Below are positions 17,800-25,799 of a DNA stretch of 64,000 nucleotides, piece by piece. Numbering within the stretch: position 1 is the first letter of the stretch; each line of letters begins with the position of its first letter. Under the pieces are notes generated by a model that saw only the letters and a list, made by a program, of their open reading frames with translations, ran no database searches and had not been told where the DNA came from. Origin of the DNA: Aureococcus anophagefferens (taxonomy: Eukaryota; Sar; Pelagophyceae; Pelagomonadales; Pelagomonadaceae). Where the stretch lies: NCBI RefSeq assembly GCF_000186865.1, contig NW_008705563.1, forward strand, positions 688,905 to 752,904. The letters run 5' to 3'. The position numbers and the translations under genes are program-made.

Positions 17800-18357
17800 T
17801 TACGCGACGGAGATCGTATGGCCGAACAGAACGACGAGGGCGAACTCGCCCGCGCCGAGGGCCCAGGACGGGAACTGCGCCTTGTCGACGAGGCCCGCGA
17901 GGTACGCGAACTGCAGGCCGCCGGTCGCCGCGCAGACGGCGCTGAGCAGCGCCGCGCGCCGCACGCTCGCCGCGTCCTCCGCGAGCAGCCAGGCTAGCAA
18001 CACCGCCGCGCCGAAGGCCGCGCAGGAGAAGAACGCGTGCGCGGGGAAGTAGTGCGACTCGCGGATCGCGGCGACCGCGACGATGGACACGCCCGACGTC
18101 CAGGCCAGCGCGAGCCGCGTCGCGCGCCGCGCCGTGCACCTCTTCGCCTCGAGGTTGATGAGCGCCGCGAGCGCCACGAACCCGATGAGGACGCACACGA
18201 AGCTCCGCCGCCAGTGGTCGAGGACCGCGCTAATGTGGGCCTTGGAGGCGTCGAGATCGCCGGAGAGGAAGGCGTCGCCGTAGGCCGACGCCATGAAGGC
18301 GACCTGCGTCGCGAGCACGGAATTCGACGCGGCGCTGCTCGGCGGCGCGCGGCGCAT
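17800..18357 (-). CDS. five-helix membrane protein, possibly Frag1/DRAM/Sfk1 family
   Basis: The 185-residue frame has a genuine ATG. After a 45-residue N-terminal segment, hydrophobic helices lie at about residues 55-72, 82-98, 105-128, 135-158 and 165-183. The order of helices and the segment RESHYFPAHAFFSCAAFG recall the Frag1/DRAM/Sfk1 family, in which a His-containing helix follows an Arg-rich loop. That assignment is tentative, and an unassigned membrane protein is a fair alternative. It diverges from the arylsulfotransferase gene with about 90 bp between the starts. Confidence 0.55.
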   Translation of the reverse strand: MRRAPPSSAASNSVLATQVAFMASAYGDAFLSGDLDASKAHISAVLDHWRRSFVCVLIGFVALAALINLEAKRCTARRATRLALAWTSGVSIVAVAAIRESHYFPAHAFFSCAAFGAAVLLAWLLAEDAASVRRAALLSAVCAATGGLQFAYLAGLVDKAQFPSWALGAGEFALVVLFGHTISVA

Positions 18358-18448
18358 GGCTGCGAGAGCAGCCGGTCTTGATGCTCGAAGAGGGGCTGCC
18401 GCTTTCTATTCGGTTCTTGAGGGGCAACAACATCTCGCAAATCGGAGT

Positions 18449-20530
18449 ATGGAGGCGGCCGCGATGGTCGGGCAGCCGCCGCAGCCGCGGGATCGGCGGC
18501 GAGGCGCCGCCCTGCTCGCAATCGCCACGCTGGCGAGCCTCGGGGTCTTAACGCACCGCAGCGCCGCCGCCGCCGCCCTGCGGACCTACGTCGCCGCCGA
18601 CGCGCCACGAACGTCGTCGTCGGCCTGCGCGTCGTCCCGGATCCGCGCGGCCCGGGGCCTGCTCGCGAACGCGTCGCTGCCCGCGAGCGCGGCCCTCAAG
18701 CCCGCCGCCGAGGTCGACGCCGACGAGACGACCGCGGCCGCGCGCGCGCGGACGAAGATGGCGCTCACGCAGCGCGTGTCGTTCTCGCTCGAGGAGCCCT
18801 GCTCGAGTCCATCCCGGTCCATGTCCTACGTCGTCGCCGCGCGCTACACGCCCGCGAACGGCGCGTCGAAGCTGCCGCCGCTCTACGTCGCCACGGGGCG
18901 GCGCTTCGCGGCCTGCGGCGACGGGCCGGCGACGCTCTCCGGCGAGCTCAAGCTCGCGCGGCTCCGCGCGGCGACGGTTTATGATGTGGACGTCCTCGTC
19001 TACGACCTGGGCACGGGCGCCGCGTCCCTCGAGTGGACCGGGCGCTTCACGTCGGCGTCGACGGGCTGGGCCGCGTTCGACGGCGGGGCCTTCGTCGACG
19101 TCGCGGGCGCGACGCCGTCGTGGCGCGTGCTCACGATGGCGGCGCAGCAGGACGCCCTGGGCTTCGACGACCCGGGGAACCTGTCGGCCGCGGCCCGGGG
19201 CAAGTCCTTCGACGGCATGCTGGGGGTGGACGGCGAGGGCCACGTCGTCTGGTACTACCACCTCGCGGGCTTCGAGGCCTGGGACTTCCTCGAGAACGGC
19301 AACGTGGCCCTCGTCGCGCGGCGCCAGGGCAACCTCGTCGTCCCCGCGAAGCGCATCAACGGCGACGACGTCGACGCCAACGCGAACTCGCAGCTCCAGG
19401 AGGTCGACGTTACCGGCGCGCTCGTCAAGCAGCGCGCGTCGTCGTGCGCGGGCGCGCCCCTGGGCTACAACGCGCTGAGCCACGAGTGCCGCGCGGACCG
19501 CGCCACGGCCCGGGCCCGCGGCGGCGTCGAAGGGGGCGGCGCCGTGGACGTGCTGTCCGCGCGCTACGGCCTGCGGAGGATCCCGAACGTCACCGTCGTC
19601 GCCAAGGGCCTCAACGGCTCGGACGCGCCGACGACGACCAAGGCCGACACCTTCTTCGGCACGCAGATCGTCGCCTGGGACCGCGAGACCGACGACATGG
19701 CCGTGCTCTACGACCTCTTCGACCTCGCGCGGCCCGCGCGCGACTCCGTCACGTTCGAGAGCTCGAACTGGAACGCGGTCCGCGGCGGCTGCAGCGGCAA
19801 CACGACGCTGACGGGCGTCGAGTACCACCACGTGTCGTCCGTCACCGTCGGCGTCGAGTCCAACCTCCTCGCGAGCTCGCGGACGCTGAACACGATCTGG
19901 TCGCTCGCGCACGACGGCTCCGGCGCGCGATGGACGCTGTCGTCGTCGCTGGAAGCGGGGCACTGCGCGGACTGCGCCGACGCCGGGGGCGTCTGGTACG
20001 CCTTCGAAAAGGACGCGGACCGGTTCTACGACCCCCACGGGGCGCTGCAGCTGCCGAACGGCGACGTCCTGGTCGTCGACGACGGCGACGACCGGCCGGG
20101 CTGCGCCGTGGACCGGCGCGGCCAGTGCTTCTCGCGCGTCGTCTGCTACGCCCTCGACGCGGCGGCCAAGGTCGCCCGCGTGCGCTGGCAGTTCGAGTGG
20201 CCCTACGGGTTCGCGGACGCGGACGGCGCGGCGCGCTCCGCGATGGACGTCGCGGCGCGCGACGCCTACTCGTCCGTCGGCGGCTCCGTGGCGCCGCTGG
20301 CCAACGGCAACTACCTCGTCGCCTTCACGTCCGTCGACGCGCGCTCCGCCGACGACGCGCGCGGGTCCGCGCTCGCGTTCGAGGTCGACGTCGCCGGCGG
20401 CGCCGCGGCCGTGTCGAGGCTCGCCGTGCCGACGCCCCTCGCGGACCAGGACAAGCAGGGCGCCTACCGCCTCGTGCCCTGGGACAGCATCGCCGCCGAG
20501 ACCCACGTCTGCCCCTTCGATAACTCCTAG
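18449..20530 (+). CDS. arylsulfotransferase (ASST) family protein, membrane-anchored
   Basis: Starting at the ATG at 18449 gives 693 residues. A signal anchor is at about residues 20-42 (GAALLAIATLASLGVLTHRS). The body is a beta-propeller of the Arylsulfotransferase type: GKSFDGMLGVDGEGHVVWYY, FEAWDFLENGNVALVARRQG, QLQEVDVTGALVKQ, LGYNALSHECRAD, YDPHGALQLPNGDVLVVDDG and PLANGNYLVAFTSVDAR. Bacterial relatives move sulfate between phenolic compounds without PAPS through a histidine intermediate. Eukaryotic members are poorly characterised. The propeller most likely faces the ER/Golgi lumen or the cell exterior. Several Asn-x-Ser/Thr sites support secretion. Confidence 0.78.
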   Translation: MEAAAMVGQPPQPRDRRRGAALLAIATLASLGVLTHRSAAAAALRTYVAADAPRTSSSACASSRIRAARGLLANASLPASAALKPAAEVDADETTAAARARTKMALTQRVSFSLEEPCSSPSRSMSYVVAARYTPANGASKLPPLYVATGRRFAACGDGPATLSGELKLARLRAATVYDVDVLVYDLGTGAASLEWTGRFTSASTGWAAFDGGAFVDVAGATPSWRVLTMAAQQDALGFDDPGNLSAAARGKSFDGMLGVDGEGHVVWYYHLAGFEAWDFLENGNVALVARRQGNLVVPAKRINGDDVDANANSQLQEVDVTGALVKQRASSCAGAPLGYNALSHECRADRATARARGGVEGGGAVDVLSARYGLRRIPNVTVVAKGLNGSDAPTTTKADTFFGTQIVAWDRETDDMAVLYDLFDLARPARDSVTFESSNWNAVRGGCSGNTTLTGVEYHHVSSVTVGVESNLLASSRTLNTIWSLAHDGSGARWTLSSSLEAGHCADCADAGGVWYAFEKDADRFYDPHGALQLPNGDVLVVDDGDDRPGCAVDRRGQCFSRVVCYALDAAAKVARVRWQFEWPYGFADADGAARSAMDVAARDAYSSVGGSVAPLANGNYLVAFTSVDARSADDARGSALAFEVDVAGGAAAVSRLAVPTPLADQDKQGAYRLVPWDSIAAETHVCPFDNS

Positions 20531-20669
20531 CGGCGGTCGTTGCTTGTCCGTCGCGGCGCCGCGCTCGGCCCCGCGATGAGTGATCATGCTGGAACGATCT
20601 TCGCGGCTTGCGAGAGGCTGCCCCGACCGACAACCCTTGCGCGCGCGCGCCGCACGCTGCCCCGACACC

Positions 20670-21722
20670 ATGCTCGCCTTCCTCCGCAACTGCCTCTTCG
20701 GGCCCGACGACCGCCCGAAGCTCCGGCCGCCGCCGCGGAGCGAGGCGGCCCCGTTCACGCTGCTCAACGACAGCACGCACGAGGTGCAGGTCTGGAAGAA
20801 TGGCAATGGGCCCATCACGCGCGTGGCGCCGCACTCGTCCGCGGTCATCGACGCGGAGCGCCACGGGGGGCTGCGGTTCACGGGCGTCCCGGCGGACGCG
20901 TTCGACGCGCGCGTCCTCGACAAGTCGACGGTCGTCGTCGTCGCGCACTGGACGCCGCGCGCGGCTCCCGGCCTCGTCGTCCGCGTCGACGACGCCGACA
21001 CGAGGCGCGTCGACGCGCTCGTCGCGATCCGCGAGGCGGGCCTGCTGCCGCGGGCCCTCGCGAAGGTCCGCGACCGCATCCGCCGGCGCCACTCCGCGGC
21101 GACGGCGCTCGCCGCGCGCGCGCGCGGCCTCGTCGCGCGCGCGCGCGCGCGCTGCCCCTGCTGCCTCGACGACGTGCCCCGCGGCGTCATGGTCAAGCCC
21201 GCGCGGTCGTGCCGCGCGGGCCACGACGTCTGCCGGGGCTGCGCTCGCCGCTACCTCCAGACGTCCATCGACGACGGCCGCATGATCCTCAAGTGCCCCG
21301 GCGCGGGCTGCGGCGCCACTTTGACGAACCGCGACGTCGACGTGCTCGCGGGCGCGAAGCTCGTGGCGAAGCTGCGGACGCGCGTCGTCGAGGTCCAGCA
21401 GCGGCGCCTCGCGGAGCTCGAGGCGGCGAGCGGCGACGACGGCGACTTCGTCGCCTGGGCCTCGAAGGACTGCCGGGCCTGCCCGAACTGCCGCGTGATC
21501 ATCTTCCGCTACGCGGGCTGCGACCACATGTCCTGCCGCTGCGGCGCGAGCTTCAACTGGAACACGACGGGCCTGAAGGTCGGCGCGGCGCACGCGGCGC
21601 CGCTCCGCGGGGCGACGTGGACCTGCGGCTTCTGCACCTTCGAGAACAGCGCGCTCCTCCCGCGCTGCGAGATGTGCCGCCGCGGCCGCCGATCCCGAGA
21701 TGTGCCGCCCGAGATGGACTGA
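20670..21722 (+). CDS. RBR-type E3 ubiquitin ligase with C-terminal RanBP2 zinc finger
   Basis: The ATG at 20670 gives 350 residues (an in-frame ATG at 20586 would add 28). The first 100 residues are a beta-rich domain (FTLLNDSTHEVQVWKNGNGP) that I cannot assign. A first RING-like finger lies at about residues 165-215 (CPCCLDDV, CRAGHDVCRGCARRYLQ, LKCPGAGCGATL). A second, Rcat-like finger lies at 268-293 (CRACPNCRVIIFRYAGCDHM, then SCRCGASFNWN), where the Cys after the His-Met probably acts as the thioester residue. A RanBP2-type finger (WTCGFCTFENSALLPRCEMC) at 315-336 could bind ubiquitin. The central IBR is abbreviated. The architecture suggests a HOIP/parkin-type ligase. Confidence 0.76.
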   Translation: MLAFLRNCLFGPDDRPKLRPPPRSEAAPFTLLNDSTHEVQVWKNGNGPITRVAPHSSAVIDAERHGGLRFTGVPADAFDARVLDKSTVVVVAHWTPRAAPGLVVRVDDADTRRVDALVAIREAGLLPRALAKVRDRIRRRHSAATALAARARGLVARARARCPCCLDDVPRGVMVKPARSCRAGHDVCRGCARRYLQTSIDDGRMILKCPGAGCGATLTNRDVDVLAGAKLVAKLRTRVVEVQQRRLAELEAASGDDGDFVAWASKDCRACPNCRVIIFRYAGCDHMSCRCGASFNWNTTGLKVGAAHAAPLRGATWTCGFCTFENSALLPRCEMCRRGRRSRDVPPEMD

Positions 21723-21749
21723 GAGACCAGGTCTTAGCCCCGGGCGCCC

Positions 21750-22571
21750 CTAGTCCAACCCGCAGACCCCGAAGTCGCTCCCGCCGCCCTCCTTTTTCCG
21801 GTTCTTCTCGCGCCGCTTCATGAAGTCGTCGACGCCGTCGAGTTCGAGGAACTGCTTCTTCGAGATGGGGCAGCCCTTGAGGTCGAGGCGGTCGAGGGTC
21901 TTGAGCGCGAGGAGGCTCCGCGGGAGCCCGGCGAGGCCGTTTCGCTCGAGCGACAGGCGCCGGAGCGCGGGCGCGCGCGCCGCGAGCGCGTCGTCGAGGC
22001 CGGCGATGGCGTTGCCGTCGGCGACGACCTCGACGAGCGCGGGCCAGAGCGCGCCGTCGAAGAGGAGCAGCGCCGTGAGGCCGCAGTCGGACGCGACGAA
22101 GATCCGCAGCCTCGCGAGCTTGGCGAGCGCCGCGGGCCCGCAGCCCGCGCCGAGCGGGTTCTTCGCGCAGCGCAGCTCCTCCAGGGCCGTCGCCGCGGCG
22201 AGGCAGGCCTCGAGGCCCGCGGACGTCACGCGGTTCTCCGAGAGGTCGAGCGAGACCAAGGCGCCGCTTAAGGCCGGGAGCGCCGCGAGCCTGTTCCGGT
22301 GGAGCTTGCAGGTCCGGAGCTTCGGGAACGCGCCGGCGAAGTCGGGCAGCGCCTCGAGCTTGTTCGCGCTCAGGTCGAGCGTGCGCAGCTTCGACGCCGC
22401 GCCGCCGAGCTCCTTGACGACGACGCTCGGCACCTTTTCCAGCTTGTGCTCCGTGAGGCTCAGCACGCCCGTCTTCGCCGCCGCCTCGACCTTTTTCTTG
22501 ACGACGGAGCTCCCGGTCTTGTTCTTGGGTGCGCTTGACATGCCCGCCATTTTGGCCATGTCATTTCCCAT
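21750..22571 (-). CDS. LRRC57: leucine-rich repeat protein, LRRC57-type
   Basis: The 273-residue protein starts MGNDMAKM, which fits N-myristoylation, as in animal LRRC57. A conserved entry segment (AAAKTGVLSLTEHKLEKVP) is followed by about seven leucine-rich repeats (LRTLDLSANKLEALP, LRTCKLHRNRLAALP, LVSLDLSENRVTSAGL, LRRLSLERNGLAGLP, LDRLDLKGCPIS). The C-terminal cap KKQFLELDGVDDFMKRREKN corresponds to the LRRC57 ending 'L-x-E-L-E-G-Y-D-x-Y-M-x-R'. It probably acts as a membrane-attached adaptor; no enzyme activity is expected. It converges on the RBR ligase gene, with stops about 28 bp apart. Confidence 0.85.
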   Translation of the reverse strand: MGNDMAKMAGMSSAPKNKTGSSVVKKKVEAAAKTGVLSLTEHKLEKVPSVVVKELGGAASKLRTLDLSANKLEALPDFAGAFPKLRTCKLHRNRLAALPALSGALVSLDLSENRVTSAGLEACLAAATALEELRCAKNPLGAGCGPAALAKLARLRIFVASDCGLTALLLFDGALWPALVEVVADGNAIAGLDDALAARAPALRRLSLERNGLAGLPRSLLALKTLDRLDLKGCPISKKQFLELDGVDDFMKRREKNRKKEGGGSDFGVCGLD

Positions 22572-22757
22572 GCTGAACGCCGCGTGGGAGAGCGCGGTCT
22601 ATCGTCTCAACTCGAGAGCTGACCTCGTTTGGAGTCTCGTTGAAGTCTCGATGCCGTCCCGTAGGCCTCGCCGTACGCGTGCGCAAAGCCCCCCAATCAT
22701 CCCCCGAAACCACCACCACCGTCGAGTCCAAGGCCGGGCGTTAAATACGACGCCTCC

Positions 22758-23663
22758 TCACGGCGCTTCGGGCAGGCCGAGGTCGTGGCCCATGCGCGCC
22801 TGCTTCGTGCGGAGGTAGGCGACGTTGTCCTCGTTCGGCGTCGTGACCAGGGGGACGCGCGCCGCGACGGCGATGCCGAAGGCCGCGAGGGCGTCGCACT
22901 TCGCCGGGTTGTTCGTCAGCAGGCGCACGGCGTCGACGCCGAGGTCGCGGAGCATCGCCGCCGCCGCTCCGTACGTCCGCGCCTCGACGGGCAGCCCCTG
23001 GTCCGCGTTGGCCTCGATGGTGTCGCGGCCCCGGTCCTGGAGCGCGTAGGCCCGGAGCTTGGCGCCCAGGCCGATGCCGCGGCCCTCGTGGCCCCGGAGG
23101 TAGAGCAAAACGCCGCCGGACGCGCGGACGAGCTCGAGGCTCCGCTGGAGCTGCTCGCCGCAGTCGCAGCGCCGCGAGCCGAAGATGTCGCCCGTGGCGC
23201 ACTCGCTGTGGACGCGCACGAGGGGCGCGAGGCGTCGCGAGTCCGTCGCCGGCGCGGCGGCGGCCGCGCGGTCGCGCGCGGGCCGCGGAATCCGCGCGCG
23301 GTCCGCGGCGGCGCCGGGGCACACGTCGCCCGCGAGGAGCGCGATGTGCTCGACGCCGCTCGCCGGCTCCGCGTAGCAGACCGCGTCGAAGAGGCCGTGG
23401 GCCGTGGGCATGCGCGTGACCGCGCCGCGGACGACGGCGGCGGCGGCGCCGTCGGCCGCGCCGGGGTCGCAGGGCGCGCAGCGCGGCGCCGCGGCGCCGA
23501 GCGTCGGGGGCCGCGGCGCGGCCACCGCGGGCGGCTGCGCGTACTCGGGTGCGCGGGCGACCGGCGGCTTCGACCGCATCGCCGACGAGGTTGCTGGGGG
23601 TGGCGGCGGCTGCGGCGGCGCGGCTGCAGCGACGCGCATGCTGTCGCCCGGTGATTTGCACAT
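22758..23663 (-). CDS. ribA: GTP cyclohydrolase II (stand-alone RibA)
   Basis: This 301-codon frame has an N-terminal Pro/Ala-rich presequence of about 80 residues. GTP cyclohydrolase II opens the GTP ring to form the 2,5-diamino-6-ribosylamino pyrimidinone phosphate that starts riboflavin synthesis. The catalytic core is complete: zinc ligands in HSECATGDIFGSRRCDCGEQ, GTP-binding LRGHEGRGIGLGAKL, LQDRGRDTIEAN and LLTNNPAK, with RMGHDLGL near the end. It is very similar to the C-terminal half of the next gene upstream on the same strand, so the two arose by duplication. This copy lacks the DHBP synthase domain. A plastid location is likely for the pathway but the presequence is not decisive. 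Confidence 0.9.
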   Translation of the reverse strand: MCKSPGDSMRVAAAAPPQPPPPPATSSAMRSKPPVARAPEYAQPPAVAAPRPPTLGAAAPRCAPCDPGAADGAAAAVVRGAVTRMPTAHGLFDAVCYAEPASGVEHIALLAGDVCPGAAADRARIPRPARDRAAAAAPATDSRRLAPLVRVHSECATGDIFGSRRCDCGEQLQRSLELVRASGGVLLYLRGHEGRGIGLGAKLRAYALQDRGRDTIEANADQGLPVEARTYGAAAAMLRDLGVDAVRLLTNNPAKCDALAAFGIAVAARVPLVTTPNEDNVAYLRTKQARMGHDLGLPEAP

Positions 23664-23967
23664 AGTGCTCTATGAGGTGCTGGCTACTGCAGTGGTCGCG
23701 CTGGCACAGCAGTCTCCGGGCGCGTGGCAGCACGGTGTGGCACCTCACAACCTCTTCAACTACAGTCAGATCGAGACGCTTCAGGTCGCACCCGCGGCGG
23801 CGGCGCGCGCGGCGACTTCCTCCCCACACGCCTCTCCCAAAGCCCGGCTAGTCGGAACTTACGGGACTGCGGCGGGGGCGGTCGCTGGCGCGGGGGGTCG
23901 GCGCGCGGGCGGGGACGCCGTCCGAAAGAGCGGGGGGAGGTGGCATATCGAGCGAGGTCGGGCGACG
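23664..23967. promoter_or_regulatory. intergenic region between the two riboflavin genes
   Basis: About 304 bp lie between the start of the GTP cyclohydrolase II gene and the stop of the bifunctional gene, both on the minus strand. No conserved coding segment is visible in any frame. It should contain the 3' UTR of the bifunctional gene and the promoter of the stand-alone gene. Confidence 0.4.
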
Positions 23968-25743
23968 TCACGGCGCGCCGGGCGGCGCGTCGTCCTCCGA
24001 TAGGCCGAGGTCGTGGCCCATGCGCTTCTGCTTCGTGATGAGGTACTTGTAGTTCTCGTCGTTGGGCGTCGTGAGGACGGGCACGCGCTCGACGACGGTG
24101 ACGCCCAGCTTCTCGAGCTCCTCGGCCTTGGCCGGGTTGTTCGTGAGGAGCTTGACCTCGGAGAGGCCGAGGTCGCGGAGCATGGCCGCCGCGCCGACGT
24201 AGTCGCGGCCGTCGACGGCGTGGCCCAGCTCCGTGTTGGCGTCGACGGTGTCGCGGCCCCGGTCCTGGAGGCCGTAGGCCTGGAGCTTCGCGCCGAGGCC
24301 GATGCCGCGGCCCTCGTGGCCGCGGAGGTAGAGCAGCACGCCCGCGTCGGCCGCGTGGATGTCGCGCAGCGCCCGCTGGAGCTGCTCGCCGCAGTCGCAG
24401 CGCTTGCTCCCGAAGATGTCGCCCGTGGCGCACTCGCTGTGGACGCGCACGAGGGGCACGGGCGGCGCCCCGTCCGTCGCGCCCGCGCGCGCCGACGGCG
24501 GCGGCGCCGTCGAGGGCTTTCGTCGCTCGGGCCGGGGGATGTCGCGCCGGTCCGCGTTCGCGAGCTCGCCCAGGTCGCCCTTGAGCAGGGCCACGTGCTC
24601 GAGACCGGAAGCGACGTCCGCGAAGACGACCGCGTCGAAGTCGCCGTAGGCCGTCGGCATGCGCGTCATCGTGCCCCGCTCCAACACGAGCGGGTAGGGC
24701 TCGGGCTTGGGCAGGTCCGCGTACTCGTCGCGGGCCACGCTCCGGCGGTACTGCTGGATGTCGGCGATGGTCGTGAAGGCCAGGTTGTGCGTCTTCGCGA
24801 ACTCGCCCAGGTCGTCCCAGCGCGCCATCTCGCCGTCCTCGTCGCGGACGATCTCGCAGAGCGCGCCCGCGGGGGCCAGGCCCGCCAGCCGCGCGAGGTC
24901 CACGGACGCCTCCGTGTGGCCCCCGCGCTCGAGCGTGCCCCCGGGCCGCGCGCGCAGCGGGAAGAGGTGGCCCGGCCGGCAGAACCGCTCGTGGCCGCTC
25001 CGGGGATCCGCGAGCGCGCGCAGCGTCCGCGCGCGGTCGCTCGCCGAGATGCCCGTCGTCATGTCGCCGCCGAGCAAATCCACGGACACGGCGAAGGCCG
25101 TGCCCTTGGGGTCCTCGTTCTTCGCGACCATGGGCCCGAGCCGGAGCTCGTCGAGGCGGTCCCCCGGCATCGCGACGCAGATGACGCCGGACGTGTGGCG
25201 CACGGTGAAGGCCAGCGTCTCCGCCGTCGCCGTCTCCGCGGCGAAGATGAGGTCCCCCTCGTTCTCCCGGTCCGCGTCGTCCGTGACGACGACGGGCTCG
25301 CCGCGCCGCATCGCGTCCAGCGCGGCCTCGACGGACTCGCGGCCGAGGCACCAGCCCTCGGCGTCGGCCTCGGGCATGAGCACCGTGCCGGCGTCGTCGA
25401 CGGCGCGCGCGAAGCCCTCCGTGACGTCCACGCCGAGCTGTTGCGCGGGGGGCATGCGCGTCGCCGTCGCGACGACGAGGGACCGCGCGAAGCGCTGCCG
25501 CGGCGGCCGCGCCGGGCAGAGGGCCGCAGTTCGCGCGTCGGGCACGAGGCCCAGGGCCAGGGGCACGGAGAGAAGGGCCGCGACGGCGCGCCGTGGTCTC
25601 CGGGGGGCCGCCCGGGGGCGGCCGGCTGCGGAGCTTCTTCTCGCATGCGCTTCGACGACGGGCACTGAGTGCTGGACCGCAATATTCAACAAGCGTCTCG
25701 ATACCGAAGTGCATCGACAGACCTCATCAACGTGTCTAAACAT
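23968..25743 (-). CDS. ribBA: bifunctional 3,4-dihydroxy-2-butanone-4-phosphate synthase / GTP cyclohydrolase II
   Basis: Both halves are complete. The DHBP synthase domain (which converts ribulose 5-phosphate to the four-carbon riboflavin precursor) shows DDADRENEGDLIFAAE, RHTSGVICVAMPGDRLDEL, DLLGGDMTTGISASDRARTL, CRPGHLFPLRA and GGHTEASVDLARLAGL. The GTP cyclohydrolase II domain shows HSECATGDIFGSKRCDCGEQ, LRGHEGRGIGLGAKL, LQDRGRDTVDAN and LLTNNPAKAEELEKLG. The start is uncertain. The frame is open to 25884, but the ATGs at 25884 and 25788 overlap or abut the divergent gene starting at 25800, so I chose the ATG at 25743. A hydrophobic stretch (AVAALLSVPLALGLV) suggests a plastid-type presequence whose true first exon may be elsewhere. 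Confidence 0.88.
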   Translation of the reverse strand: MFRHVDEVCRCTSVSRRLLNIAVQHSVPVVEAHARRSSAAGRPRAAPRRPRRAVAALLSVPLALGLVPDARTAALCPARPPRQRFARSLVVATATRMPPAQQLGVDVTEGFARAVDDAGTVLMPEADAEGWCLGRESVEAALDAMRRGEPVVVTDDADRENEGDLIFAAETATAETLAFTVRHTSGVICVAMPGDRLDELRLGPMVAKNEDPKGTAFAVSVDLLGGDMTTGISASDRARTLRALADPRSGHERFCRPGHLFPLRARPGGTLERGGHTEASVDLARLAGLAPAGALCEIVRDEDGEMARWDDLGEFAKTHNLAFTTIADIQQYRRSVARDEYADLPKPEPYPLVLERGTMTRMPTAYGDFDAVVFADVASGLEHVALLKGDLGELANADRRDIPRPERRKPSTAPPPSARAGATDGAPPVPLVRVHSECATGDIFGSKRCDCGEQLQRALRDIHAADAGVLLYLRGHEGRGIGLGAKLQAYGLQDRGRDTVDANTELGHAVDGRDYVGAAAMLRDLGLSEVKLLTNNPAKAEELEKLGVTVVERVPVLTTPNDENYKYLITKQKRMGHDLGLSEDDAPPGAP

Positions 25744-25799
25744 CCAAAGCGCTGCGAGAACTCGACGATGGCAGCCCTCTAGGTCCATCTCGTCCCACC

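Noticed and set aside
23404..24003. Plus-strand frame through the riboflavin gene spacer
   Set aside because: It overlaps the conserved GTP cyclohydrolase II coding sequence in antisense and is low-complexity.
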